Assembly: GCF_000696185.1 (NCBI RefSeq)
Contig: NZ_KK853997.1
Coordinates: 1,465,483-1,529,482 of the forward strand
Length of the DNA stretch: 64,000 bases
Reading direction: 5' to 3'
Origin: Kitasatospora cheerisanensis KCTC 2395
Lineage (GTDB): Bacteria; Actinomycetota; Actinomycetes; Streptomycetales; Streptomycetaceae
In this document: in pieces, positions 32,467 to 41,517 of the stretch
Layout of the letters: every line of letters starts with the position of its first letter
Position numbering within the stretch: position 1 is the first letter of the stretch
The notes under the pieces: generated by a model
Database searches by the model: none
Told to the model about the DNA's origin: nothing
What the model saw: the letters and a program-made list of their open reading frames with translations, nothing else
Translations under genes and position numbers: made by a program

Positions 32467-32880
32467 ATGAACACCACGGTCAGCTGCGAGCTGCACCTGC
32501 GCCTCATCGTGTCCAGCGAGTCCTCACTGCCCGTCCCCGCGGGCCTGCGCTACGACACTGCCGACCCCTATGCCGTGCATGCGACGTTCCACACCGGAGC
32601 CGACGAGACCGTGGAGTGGGTGTTCGCCCGCGACCTCCTCGCGGAGGGGCTGCATCGACCCACCGGTACCGGCGACGTCCGGGTGTGGCCGTCCCGCAGC
32701 CACGGTCAAGGCGTGGTTTGCATCGCCCTGAGCTCTCCGGAAGGAGAAGCACTGCTGGAGGCCCCGGCCCGGGCGCTTGAGTCCTTCCTCAAGCGGACGG
32801 ACGCCGCGGTGCCCCCCGGCACCGAACACCGTCACTTCGACCTCGACCGGGAGCTGTCCCACATCCTCGCCGAGAGCTGA
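32467..32880 (+). CDS. ssgB: Sporulation-specific cell division protein SsgB
   Basis: 137-residue SsgA-like protein with the exact SsgB length and near-invariant sequence ('MNTTVSCELHLRL', 'VWPSRSHGQGVVCIALSS', 'FLKRTDAAVPPGTEHRHFD'). Known role: with SsgA it marks future septum sites in aerial hyphae and recruits FtsZ. The whole protein looks intact. It is monocistronic, with a developmental-type promoter candidate upstream. This gene is the clearest marker that the host is a sporulating, mycelial actinomycete. Confidence 0.97.
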   Translation: MNTTVSCELHLRLIVSSESSLPVPAGLRYDTADPYAVHATFHTGADETVEWVFARDLLAEGLHRPTGTGDVRVWPSRSHGQGVVCIALSSPEGEALLEAPARALESFLKRTDAAVPPGTEHRHFDLDRELSHILAES

Positions 32881-33171
32881 ACACCGAACGAGTCCGGCCC
32901 GCCGTCGCGCGGCGGCGGGATCGCCTCGATGCGCACCGTCCTACTCGGGGGCACGGTCGCAGTTCACTGCCGCCCACCGGCGGCCTCGGGGCCCGGCCCC
33001 GGGCGTCCTCTCCCAGCGGAGCGGACGCCCGGGGCTAAGCCGCGTCCAGCGCCCGTACCGGCCGCGCACGCGCCGCGTACGGGCCCGAACCACGGCCCGG
33101 GCCGGTAGAGTCGGCCCCCGCGATGACCGACGCGGTGGTCCCCGGACCGCCGCCGCGTGAGGAGTTCCCAC

Positions 33172-33753
33172 GTGCTGATCACCCATGACACCGAATGCGC
33201 GCTGAGCATCCTGGTGGAGCTGCTGAACACCGCGCCGGAGGCCTGCGGCAGCGAGCAGCTGCCCGATGTGGCGGCACTGAGCGCCTTCGTGGTGGGGCAG
33301 GAGATCAGCGAGATCGACTCGCTCGGCCCGGCCGACCTGGCCGCCGTGCACGAGCTGCGCGCCCGGCTGCGCGAGGTGTTCTCCGCCGGCACCGTCGAGC
33401 GGGCCGCGGAGCTGGTCAACGCGCTGGTCGCGGAGGCCGGCACCACGCCCCGGCTGACCAACCACGACCACCACGGCTGGCACATCCACTACTTCGCGCC
33501 GCACGCCGCGGTCGGGCGGCACCTGGCCGCCGAGCTCGGCATGGCGCTGGCGTTCATCGTGATGGCGGGCGAGCTGGAGCGGCTGCGCCGCTGCGAGGCG
33601 CCGGACTGCGCCCGGGTCTTCGTCGACCTGTCGCGCAACCGCTCGCGCCGCTACTGCGACAGCCGCACCTGCGGCAACCGGCTGCACGTGGCCGCGTACC
33701 GGGCCCGGCAGCGCTCGGCGGAGGCCGGGGCAGTGGCCGCGGCCGGGCGCTGA
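33172..33753 (+). CDS. CGNR zinc-finger / ABATE-domain putative regulator
   Basis: 193 residues. The N-terminal two-thirds is an ABATE-like helical ligand-binding domain; the C-terminal quarter has the CGNR zinc finger: 'RCEAPDCARVFVD' then 'RRYCDSRTCGNRLHVAAYR' with four zinc cysteines. Family members are putative stress-responsive transcription regulators. I use the GTG at 33172 because GAGGAG lies eight bases upstream; a start five codons earlier lacks this. It lies 52 bp before the DsbA-like gene in the same direction. Confidence 0.88.
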   Translation: MLITHDTECALSILVELLNTAPEACGSEQLPDVAALSAFVVGQEISEIDSLGPADLAAVHELRARLREVFSAGTVERAAELVNALVAEAGTTPRLTNHDHHGWHIHYFAPHAAVGRHLAAELGMALAFIVMAGELERLRRCEAPDCARVFVDLSRNRSRRYCDSRTCGNRLHVAAYRARQRSAEAGAVAAAGR

Positions 33754-33805
33754 GGCCGGGCCCGGCTGGTCGGGTCGGGGCGGCGGAGCTGGGAGACTGG
33801 GGGGC

Positions 33806-34294
33806 ATGAGCGATTCCCCCCTGCCCCGCGTCGAGTTCTGGTGCGACCTGCTGTGCCCCGACTGCCGTACCTCGCTGGACGACCTGCACGCGCTGCGCGC
33901 CCGCTTCGGTGAGGCGCTGACCATCGAGCTGCGGCACTTCCCGCTGGAGAAGCACAAGTACGCGTACCCGGCGGCGGAGGCCGCCGCCGAGGCGTTCGAG
34001 CAGGGGCGCGGCTGGGAGTTCGCCGAGGCGCTGCTGGCCCGGCTGGAGGACGTGGAGCGCGGCGGGGCGCAGGCGCTGGTGGAGATCGCCGGCTCGGTGG
34101 GGCTGGACGCGGACGAGGTCGACACCGCGCTGATCGACGGCCGTCACATGCTGCTGGTCGACTCGGACGTCGCCGAGGGCCGGGCGATCGGCGTCAAGGG
34201 CACTCCGACGTACGTGGTGGCCGGCAAGCGGCTGGACGGCGGGCAGTCGCAGGACGGGCTGTTCGATCGCATCGTGGAGCTGCTCGGCGGCTGA
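33806..34294 (+). CDS. DsbA-family thioredoxin-fold protein (FrnE-like)
   Basis: 162 residues; redox motif C17-P-D-C20 right after the first beta strand ('VEFWCDLLCPDC') and the cis-Pro loop 'GVKGTPTYVV'. No signal peptide or membrane anchor, so it should act in the cytoplasm, as FrnE-type disulfide oxidoreductases/isomerases do. An additional cysteine (C13) precedes the motif. ATG start at 33806. Confidence 0.87.
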   Translation: MSDSPLPRVEFWCDLLCPDCRTSLDDLHALRARFGEALTIELRHFPLEKHKYAYPAAEAAAEAFEQGRGWEFAEALLARLEDVERGGAQALVEIAGSVGLDADEVDTALIDGRHMLLVDSDVAEGRAIGVKGTPTYVVAGKRLDGGQSQDGLFDRIVELLGG

Positions 34295-34334
34295 CCCGCC
34301 CGGTCGTCGGCGACGGCGGGGCGGTCGAGGCCCG

Positions 34335-35177
34335 TCAGAGCAGCGGCTTGCTGAGGACGCGCCGGGTGACCCGGTAGCCGAGCGAGTCGTACAGGGCGAT
34401 CGCCGTGCCGTTGTCGGCGAACACGTTGAGGCCGAGGTGGTGGACGCCGGCGGCGAGGCACTCGCGTTCGGCGAGGTGCATCAGGGTGCGGCCGTGGCCC
34501 CGGCCGCGGTGCTCCGGGGCGACCTCCACCAGCATGACCCAGGCCACCGGGCTGCCGTCGGGCAGGCGGTCCTGGTGGAGGGTGACCCAGAGGCAGCCGA
34601 GGACCCGGCCGTCGGCGTCGAGGAGTTGGCGCAGCACGGTGTCCGGGGTGTGCGGGCCGCCGGGCAGGGCGCGGCGGTGGTCGTGCTCGGCCTTGGCGGC
34701 GGCCTCGGCGTCGCCGACCCCGGAGTCGACCAGTTCCTGCCGGTAGCCCTCGACGGCCTGCTCCTCCCAGGCCGGGTACTCCGCCGGCCCGATCCGACGG
34801 ACCGTCAACCCGCCCGGCGCCTCCGGGAGTTCGGTGAGCGGTTTGATCAGGTTGCGCATCCGCTCGGTGTAGCCGAGGTTCTCGGCGAGCCGCAGGCCGG
34901 CCTCCGCCCCGGCGGGCACGGTGACGTCGATCCGGGTGCATCCCCAGGAGCGCAGGACCTCCTCGGCGGCGAGCACGCCGATGGTGCCCCGGCCGCGGCG
35001 CCGCCCCTCGGTGACCTCCAGTTCGCTGATCTCGCCCGGGCAGAAGCCGGTCCGGGGCCAGGCGGTGGTCCGCAGGCCGCCCACCGGGTGGCCGTTGACC
35101 ATGATGTGCCAGCGCCGCGTCCGGCCGTGGTCGGCCGCGGCCTCCTCGGCGCCGTCCGGCCGCAGCGTGGTTGTCAT
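34335..35177 (-). CDS. GNAT acetyltransferase with two GNAT-like domains
   Basis: 280 residues. The C-terminal GNAT domain (about 145-280) is complete, with 'VEVAPEHRGRGHGRTLM' (acetyl-CoA loop R-G-x-G-x-G/A) and 'GLNVFADNGTAIALYDSLGY'. The N-terminal half has a weaker copy, 'EISELEVTEGRRRGRGTIGVLAAEEVL' and 'AGLRLAENLGYTERM', suggesting a tandem duplication like that of MshD. No substrate evidence. Divergent from nothing nearby; pabC follows in the opposite half of the interval on the same strand, 49 bp away. Confidence 0.83.
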   Translation of the reverse strand: MTTTLRPDGAEEAAADHGRTRRWHIMVNGHPVGGLRTTAWPRTGFCPGEISELEVTEGRRRGRGTIGVLAAEEVLRSWGCTRIDVTVPAGAEAGLRLAENLGYTERMRNLIKPLTELPEAPGGLTVRRIGPAEYPAWEEQAVEGYRQELVDSGVGDAEAAAKAEHDHRRALPGGPHTPDTVLRQLLDADGRVLGCLWVTLHQDRLPDGSPVAWVMLVEVAPEHRGRGHGRTLMHLAERECLAAGVHHLGLNVFADNGTAIALYDSLGYRVTRRVLSKPLL

Positions 35178-35226
35178 ACCGGCCCCTTTTCCCTTCCGCG
35201 GCCCGGTTCTACCGTCCGGGCGGTGC

Positions 35227-36041
35227 TCAGACCGGGTCGTTGTCGCGGACCGCGTGCTCGGTGAAGATCTCCATCGCCTTGCGGGTCACCGGGCCGGCCG
35301 GGAGGGTGCGGGCGTCGATGCGGGTGACGGCCTGGACGTCGCGCAGGGTGGAGGTGAGGAAGACCTCCTCGGCGTCGGCGAGGGCTTCGAGGGGGACGTC
35401 GGTCTCCTCGGCGCCGGTCCAGTCGATGACGAGCTGCCGGGTGATGCCGGCGAGGCAGCCGGATTCCAGGGTGGGGGTGAGGAGGCGGCCGTCGAGGACC
35501 AGGAAGACGTTGGAGCCGGTGCCTTCGCAGAGCCGGCCGGCGGTGTTGGCGAACAGGGCTTCGCTGGCGTCGGCGCGGTGGGCGGCGGCGAGGGCGACGA
35601 CGTTCTCGGCGTAGGAGGTGGTCTTCAGGCCGGTGACGGCGGAGTGTTCGTTGCGGCGCCAGGGGACGGTGATCACGGCGGTGGCGTCGGGGCGGCGCTT
35701 CGCGGTGCCGAGGGCGACGACCAGGGTGGGGTCGGAGTCGCCGCGTTCGGAGCCGAGCGGGGCCAGGCCGCCGGTCCAGGTGATCCGCAGCCGGCCGAGC
35801 GGCAGCGGCTTGGCGGCGAGGACGGCCGCGCAGGCCTCGCGGACCCGGTCGTGGTCGGGGCGGGGAGGCCGAGGCCGCGGGCGGAGCGGCTGAGGCGGTC
35901 GAGGTGGCGGGTGAGGGCGAAGAGTTCGCCGTTCTCGGCCTTGACGGTCTCGAACACGCCGTCGCCGACGGTGAGTCCGTGGTCGAGGACGGAGAGTGCG
36001 GCGTCGTCCTCGGTGCTGAGGGTTCCGTTGACCCAGATCAT
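35227..36041 (-). pseudogene. pabC: Aminodeoxychorismate lyase-like class IV aminotransferase, one frameshift as read
   Basis: Fold-type IV PLP enzyme of 271 residues once repaired. The N-terminal part from ATG 36039-36041 reads 'MIWVNGTLSTEDD...GDGVFETVKAENGELFALTRHLDRL'. After 'GLGLPAP' the frame breaks, and the remainder ('RVREACAAVL...', 'LKTTSYAENVVALAAA', 'EGTGSNVFLVLDG') continues one frame over to 35227. Adding one base to the G4 run at 35857-35860 (C4 on the coding strand) restores 272 codons. The partner gene pabB is 20 bp upstream, so the pair should make 4-aminobenzoate for folate. Probably an assembly error rather than a dead gene. Confidence 0.85.
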
Positions 36042-36061
36042 CGGCGTCGTGCTCCTTGCGG

Positions 36062-37117
36062 TCAGGCGGGGGTGCCGGTGGAGGCTATCGCCACCAGCCT
36101 GGCGGCTTTGAGTTCGGTTTCGCGCCATTCGCGGTCGGGGTCGGAGTCCCAGGTGATTCCGGCGCCGGTGCCGAACTTCAGGACGGGCCGGCCGGTGTCC
36201 CGTTCGATCCAGAACGAGCGGATGCCGACGGCGAGTTCGGCCTCGCCGCGGTCGGCGTCGACCCAGCCGATCGCGCCGCAGTAGGGGCCGCGGGGGGCGG
36301 TCTCCAGCGCGCGGATGATGCGCAGGGCGCTGCTCTTGGGGGCGCCGGTGACGGAGCCGGGCGGGAAGGTGGCGTCGAAGAGCTGCGGCCAGCCGGCGTC
36401 GGCGTGCAGCCGGCCCTCGACGGTGGAGACCAGGTGGACCAGGCCGGGGTGCTTCTCGACGGCGCACAGGTCGGGGACGGTGACGGTGCCGGTGTCGCAG
36501 ACCCGGCCGAGGTCGTTGCGGACCAGGTCGACGATCATCACGTTCTCGGCGTGGTCCTTGTCGAGCAGGTCGTCCTCGGTGCGGCCGGTGCCCTTGATGG
36601 GGCCGGAGCGGACGGTGCGGCCGTGGCGGCTCAGGTACAGCTCGGGCGAGGCGGTGGCGATCTCGACGCCGTGCTCGGGGAGGCGGATCGTTCCTGCGTA
36701 CGGCGCGGGGTTGTGCGCGGCGAGGAGTCCGCCGAGGGCGTCGATGTCGGTGCGGTCGGGGTCGGGCAGCGGTGCGCTCAACACCCGGCAGAGGTTGGCC
36801 TGGTAGACCTCGCCGGCCGCGATGTGCTCGCGGATGCGGCGCACGCCCGCGCGGTAGGCGTCCACGTCGAGGGAGGTGTGCCAGCTGTCGGGGGCGGGTC
36901 CGCGCCAGGCGTCGGTGGCGGGCGGGCCGGGGTCGGGGCGGACCTCGTCGAACCGGGCGCAGGTGAGGCGGCCCTCGAAGTCGTGGGCGACGGCCCAGAA
37001 TCCGCCGCGGTCGAGGACGGCCGGGTCGTGGCCGACCTCGCGCAGGCCGGTGGCGAGGCGTCCGGCGAAGCGGGCCATCGGCTGGTGGGGGCTGAGCGGG
37101 GCGGTGCGGCCGGACAC
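36062..37117 (-). CDS. pabB: Aminodeoxychorismate synthase component I (chorismate-binding)
   Basis: 351-residue chorismate-utilising enzyme. The C-terminal core has 'IREHIAAGEVYQANLCR', 'GPIKGTGRTEDD', 'ENVMIVDLVRNDLGRVC' and 'FPPGSVTGAPKSSALRII', the PabB/TrpE family blocks. 'PIKGT' with Lys is the PabB version of the active-site strand. The GTG at 37115-37117 is chosen because AGGAG lies four bases upstream. No glutamine amidotransferase (PabA) is fused or adjacent, so it must use one encoded elsewhere. Confidence 0.9.
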   Translation of the reverse strand: MSGRTAPLSPHQPMARFAGRLATGLREVGHDPAVLDRGGFWAVAHDFEGRLTCARFDEVRPDPGPPATDAWRGPAPDSWHTSLDVDAYRAGVRRIREHIAAGEVYQANLCRVLSAPLPDPDRTDIDALGGLLAAHNPAPYAGTIRLPEHGVEIATASPELYLSRHGRTVRSGPIKGTGRTEDDLLDKDHAENVMIVDLVRNDLGRVCDTGTVTVPDLCAVEKHPGLVHLVSTVEGRLHADAGWPQLFDATFPPGSVTGAPKSSALRIIRALETAPRGPYCGAIGWVDADRGEAELAVGIRSFWIERDTGRPVLKFGTGAGITWDSDPDREWRETELKAARLVAIASTGTPA

Positions 37118-37292
37118 GGTTCTCCTGCGCGGATTGTGGTGCTGCCCGTTGCGGTCGCGCGGGCGGGGCGTGGGCGCCGGGGGTTCGCCCCGGTACCGAA
37201 AGTCTAGGTCGGGGGCCTGCGGGAACGGTCCGACCGGGCCCGACGGTTGGGCATCGGGCGGCCACCCCCGCGCCACGCTGCGGGAACGGATT

Positions 37293-37321
37293 TTTCAGCT
37301 GGGCCGGGAATCCGCTAGAGT
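37293..37321 (+). promoter_or_regulatory. Putative promoter of the tRNA cluster
   Basis: A -10-like TAGAGT at 37316-37321 in 'CCGCTAGAGT', preceded by a T-rich -35 area at 37293-37298, ahead of the tRNA-Gly gene. The 'GAATCCGCTAGAGT' context looks like other streptomycete tRNA promoters, but the -35 match is poor. Confidence 0.4.
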
Positions 37322-37379
37322 TCAACACGTCGCCAGGGAGCGCAGCCGGGAAAAACCGGAAGGGCCCCCAGGGAGACAG

Positions 37380-37452
37380 GCGGACGTGGCTCAGTTGGTA
37401 GAGCATCACCTTGCCAAGGTGAGGGTCGCGAGTTCGAATCTCGTCGTCCGCT
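37380..37452 (+). tRNA. tRNA-Gly(GCC)
   Basis: 73-nt cloverleaf: acceptor GCGGACG/CGTCCGC, anticodon loop TTGCCAA (GCC), T-arm GCGAG-TTCGAAT-CTCGT, discriminator T. First gene of a six-tRNA array on the plus strand. Confidence 0.95.
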
Positions 37453-37491
37453 CGATGGGGAACGGGTAAGATCGTTCTTCAGAAGTTGCCT

Positions 37492-37562
37492 GGTGGAGTG
37501 GCCGAGAGGCGAGGCAACGGCCTGCAAAGCCGTGTACACGGGTTCAAATCCCGTCTCCACCT
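37492..37562 (+). tRNA. tRNA-Cys(GCA)
   Basis: 71-nt cloverleaf: acceptor GGTGGAG/CTCCACC, anticodon loop CTGCAAA (GCA), T-arm ACGGG-TTCAAAT-CCCGT, discriminator T. 39 bp after tRNA-Gly. Confidence 0.95.
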
Positions 37563-37602
37563 CCAAGAGGTGCCTTCCGGTTCCGACCGGCGGGCCCTCC
37601 CC

Positions 37603-37674
<72 letters not shown>

Positions 37675-37722
37675 CTGGTCTTCGGACTTCGGTCTCCGGG
37701 TTTCGATCATCGGAGCATCCCC

Positions 37723-37794
<72 letters not shown>

Positions 37795-37830
37795 CCCAGG
37801 CAGGGCTCTTCGAAGTCCCTGGCACCCCCC

Positions 37831-37902
<72 letters not shown>

Positions 37903-37940
37903 CGCAGGGAGGGCTCCCCGGAGCACCTCGGCACCGTCCC

Positions 37941-38012
<72 letters not shown>

Positions 38013-38020
38013 CCGCAGTT

Positions 38021-38054
38021 GAGAGCCGCCGTCCGGATCCGGACGGCGGCTCTC
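38021..38054 (+). terminator. Terminator of the tRNA array
   Basis: Perfect 34-base palindrome (17-bp arms 38021-38037 and 38038-38054, tip GGATCC), nine bases after the last tRNA-Val. Confidence 0.8.
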
Positions 38055-38098
38055 GGCGTTTGCGGCGGCAACGGACGGTACTGCCCGCGGACATGGGA

Positions 38099-38144
38099 GT
38101 GGCCGGGAACGGCACGCCCTCACCGACGTGTCGTTCCCGGCCAC
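38099..38144 (-). terminator. Hairpin, possible terminator of the small membrane protein gene
   Basis: 13-bp perfect stem (38099-38111 with 38132-38144) and 20-base loop, about 100 bp downstream of the minus-strand gene at 38243-38425. It may also back up termination of the tRNA array. Confidence 0.45.
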
Positions 38145-38242
38145 CGGGTGAGGCCGGAGCTGCAGCCTGCGCCACTCATTTCGTCCGTCCACGACTACAT
38201 GAGGGTTGCTCCGGCCGGCGAAGACCCCTACCCCATTGGGGG

Positions 38243-38425
38243 TCAGCGCCCGATCAGATCGGCGACCGCTTTGGTCTGGGTCGCCAGTTGGTCCCACGCC
38301 CCGAACAGGGCCATCAGCAGGATCGCGCAGGGCAGGGCGATGGCGAGGGCCACCATCGGGTGCCTGGTCTCCGCGGGGTGCGGGGCCAGGGGCCGACGGC
38401 GGGGGGCTCTGCTGAGCGGTGCCAT
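38243..38425 (-). CDS. Small single-pass membrane protein, 60 residues
   Basis: 60 residues: a basic, Pro/Arg-rich N-terminal 22 residues, one strongly hydrophobic helix (about 24-44, 'MVALAIALPCAILLMALFGAW'-like, Ala/Leu/Ile) and a short polar end 'QLATQTKAVADLIGR'. AGGAG lies ten bases upstream of the ATG (38423-38425), which supports translation. No family recognised. It could be a type II anchored peptide; the adjacent gene on the other strand is a receptor-type kinase, but no link is shown. Confidence 0.55.
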   Translation of the reverse strand: MAPLSRAPRRRPLAPHPAETRHPMVALAIALPCAILLMALFGAWDQLATQTKAVADLIGR

Positions 38426-38897
38426 GTCTGCTGTGCTCCTGCCGGGCTGCGGTGCTGCGGTCGGGTCGGGGACGGGTGGTGCTCGCTTGGCAGCGAGGAC
38501 GGTCATTTCTCGGGGGACGAGCGGGGCCGTCCTCGCTGTGAACAACGGTAGGCGGGACGGCAGTCGGGGTCGTCATGCCGGCGTACCGTTCCGATCGCCT
38601 CCGCTGGTAGGAGGCGGGGGGCGGGCGCGTACGCCTGAGGTCGGACACGGGAGTGCGCGGACCCCTTAGGCGACCCTGAGGGCGCCCCTTGGGGGACGGC
38701 GGGATCGCTGGTGGGGCAGGGTGTCTGACGGTGCGCCACGGATGCCGGTCTGACAATCCGACCGGCGGTTCGTGTGTTGCGTGTCAGCACGGGGCCGCTA
38801 CCTGTCCGTAAGCTGTGCCGAGACAGTTGTCTGACGGTGCCCCGGACCGACGGGGCCTCACCCCACAGGCTGACGGAACGGGAACGGGTACGGGCAA
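38426..38897 (+). other. Divergent regulatory region before the kinase gene
   Basis: 472 bp without a supported gene. It contains a 13-bp direct repeat, TGTCTGACGGTGC, at 38722-38734 and 38828-38840, and between them an inverted repeat GCCGGT-11-ACCGGC (about 38743-38765). Start sites of the kinase gene (plus) and the small membrane protein gene (minus) must lie here; no clear -35/-10 pair was found. Confidence 0.5.
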
Positions 38898-40834
38898 ATG
38901 GCAATGATGCGGCTGCGGCGTGAGGACCCCCGCATCGTCGGCCCGTACCGGCTGCACCGGCGGCTGGGCGCGGGCGGGATGGGCGTGGTCTTCCTCGGCT
39001 CGGACCGGAAGGGGCAGCGGGTCGCGCTGAAGCTGATCCGCGCCGAGCTCGCCGAGGACGCCGAGTTCCGCACCCGCTTCGCCCGCGAGATCGCGGCGGC
39101 CTCCCGGATCCGCGGCGGCTGCACGGCCCGGGTGATGGGCTCCGACATCGAGGCCGACCGCCCGTGGCTGGCCACCGCGTACGTGCCCGGGCCTTCGCTG
39201 TACAAGCAGGTCTCCGAGGAGGGCGTGCTGGCCTGGCCGGACGCGGCCCGGATCGGCGCCGCGCTGGCCGACGGGCTGGTGAAGGTGCACGAGGCGGGCG
39301 TGGTGCACCGCGACCTCAAGCCGTCGAACATCCTGCTCTCCCCCAAGGGCCCGCGGATCATCGACTTCGGCATCGCCTGGTCGCGCGGCGCGTCCACCCT
39401 CACCCACGTCGGCACGGCGGTCGGCTCCCCCGGCTTCCTCGCGCCGGAGCAGGTGCGCGGCGCGGCCGTGACGCCCGCCACCGACGTGTTCGCGTTCGGG
39501 GCGACGCTGGCGTTCGCGCTCACCGGGGAGTCGCCGTTCGGGTCCGGCGCCTCCTCCGAGGTGATGCTGTACCGGGTGGTGCACGAGGAGCCGGACCTGT
39601 CCGGAATCCCGCCGGTGCTGGCCCCGTTGGTGCGGGCCTGCCTGGCCAAGGAGCCCTCGGAGCGTCCGCCGGCCGCCGCCCTGCACGAGCGCCTGAGCGA
39701 GCTCGCCGCGCGCGGCGTCGGCGGCCGGGCCGCCCGCTCCGCCGTGCGCCCCGCGGAGCGGCCCGCCGCCGGCGCCCCGGCGGAGGGGACTGCGGACGGT
39801 CCGCCGGTGCGCCGCCCGGGCGGTCCCGGCCGGGCGCCGCGGTGCCCGGTGCGGTCCGCCGGCCGGTCGCCGAGGGCCAGCGCGGCCCGGCCGGTCCGCC
39901 GCCCGCCCGGCCGGCGCCCGTCCGTCCGGCGCCCGCCCCGGCCGCGGCTGCTGACGGCGCGTCGGCGCCCGGCCGCCCGGTGGCCGCGCCTGCGGTGCCC
40001 CGGCCCGAGGTGCGCCCGGACGCCCGCACCGAGCGGGTGCGGCGCCCGGTCCGGGACGGCGACACGGTGCGCGAGCGCCGGCCCGCCGCGCCCGCCGGGC
40101 GGGAGCGCACCCCGCTGCCCGGCCGCGACCGCACTCCCCCGCCCGGCCGCGTCCCGCACCCACCGGCCAGCCGGCCGACGGCCCGTCAGCGGCTGCTGCG
40201 CCAGCGGCTGGTGGTGTTCGTCACCGTGACGCTCGGGGTGGCGCTGGCCATCGCCGTCGCGCAGGGCTGCGAGAACCGGGACGCGCAGGGCCTCGGCCCG
40301 GCGCCGGGCACGACGGCCACGGCGAGGCCGAGTTCGGGCGCGACGCTGTCGGTGGACAGCCTGAACACCGTCGGCCACAGCGACTCCGGCCTGGGCCCCG
40401 CGCTCGGCAACCCGCCGGCCGTGGACTGGCCGAACCGCAGCTACCCGGACCCGGCGGGCGGTCCGACGATCCAGCTGCACGACGGGCACTCCACCGACGG
40501 GGGCGCGCCGGTCACGCTCTCCGCCGTGCTGCCCGCCCGCTACCGGGACGCCCCGGCGACGCTGGTGGTGCTGCGCCGGGTCGAGGGCGCCGTCCCGGTC
40601 GACCTGGTGCAGCTGTACGCGTTCACCGGCACCGCTCCGACGCTGATCGCCGGCCGGGCGTCCACCGCCAATCCGGAGGCCGGGGCGGTGTGGCGGGTGG
40701 AGAACGGCGCGCTGGTCCGCGAGGAGCGGGTGGACCGCACCGGCGCGGTCTCCTCGACCCGCTACACCGTCCGCCCGGACGGCAGCCTGGAGGAGTCCTG
40801 GCCCGGCGCGGGCGTCTCCGGCTCGACGAACTGA
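38898..40834 (+). pseudogene. Receptor-type Ser/Thr protein kinase, one frameshift as read
   Basis: Eukaryotic-type (Hanks) kinase of about 645 residues once repaired. The N-terminal kinase domain is intact: Gly loop 'LGAGGMGVV' (24-31), catalytic Lys K45, 'HRDLKPSN' with D139, DFG at 156-158, and 'PGFLAPEQ'. A Pro/Arg-rich juxtamembrane region follows; there the frame shifts (around 39776-39789, where a C4 and a G4 run occur) and continues in another frame through one transmembrane helix ('LVVFVTVTLGVALAIAVAQGC') to an extracellular domain of about 190 residues, ending at 40834. 1937+1 nt gives 646 codons. The sensor domain has no PASTA repeats. Confidence 0.85.
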
Positions 40835-40893
40835 CGCCCGCCCGCTCAACTGCCGGTGACGGTCTGTCAGTGCCCGGCGGGAGCATGTGCCGC

Positions 40894-41451
40894 ATGATGT
40901 GGACGACCGACGCGATGCACGTCGCGTACTGCCAGTACTTCCTGTACGGGCCGGAGCTGCCGGACGGCTGGGACGCGCACGCGCTGGCCCGGCTGTTCCA
41001 CGGCAACGGCGTGGCGGCCGGCTGCCCGGACCACCTGACGGTGCTGTGCGGCACCCACACCGGGCTGATCCGGCTCGGCGTCGAACGGGCCGCCGCCCGG
41101 CCGGCCGAGCCCGGGCCGGAGTGGGAGAGCGCGGTGGAGCTGTCCCTGTACAGCAGCGGCGAGTTGCGCGTCCGGGCCTGGGACGGCGTCGACCTCGCCG
41201 AGGCCGGCAACCTGGCGCACGCCGGCCGCGGCTGGTACCGGATCCGGGTGCAGACCCGCGGCCGGGACCGCGGCAGGGAGACCGACACCGCCGCCCGCCC
41301 CGTCGAGGAGCACCGGCTGACGATCTGGCCCGCTCCCCCGTCCCCCGATCTGGTGCTGCGCGTCGGCGACCTGACGGGCCGTCGGCACCACGATCCGCGC
41401 CGGCCGGCCCCGCAGCCGATATCGCCGCCCGCGGCGCGTCGGGCGGCCTGA
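40894..41451 (+). CDS. Protein of unknown function, 185 residues
   Basis: Not recognised. Starts 'MMWTTDAMHVAYCQYFLYGPELPDGW' at ATG 40894, with GGGAG ten bases upstream; an ATG three codons earlier is possible. The first 120 residues look folded (mixed alpha/beta, 'DHLTVLCGTHTGLIRL', 'YSSGELRVRAWDG'); the last 40 are Pro/Arg-rich and probably disordered. No membrane segment or catalytic motif. It lies between the kinase gene and another unknown gene, all on plus, with about 60 bp gaps. Confidence 0.65.
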   Translation: MMWTTDAMHVAYCQYFLYGPELPDGWDAHALARLFHGNGVAAGCPDHLTVLCGTHTGLIRLGVERAAARPAEPGPEWESAVELSLYSSGELRVRAWDGVDLAEAGNLAHAGRGWYRIRVQTRGRDRGRETDTAARPVEEHRLTIWPAPPSPDLVLRVGDLTGRRHHDPRRPAPQPISPPAARRAA

Positions 41452-41517
41452 CGGGTCATCGGCCGTGCACCGCGGATAATGGTCGCGGAGTCGGGCGAAC
41501 CGGGAGGTACGGGAGCA

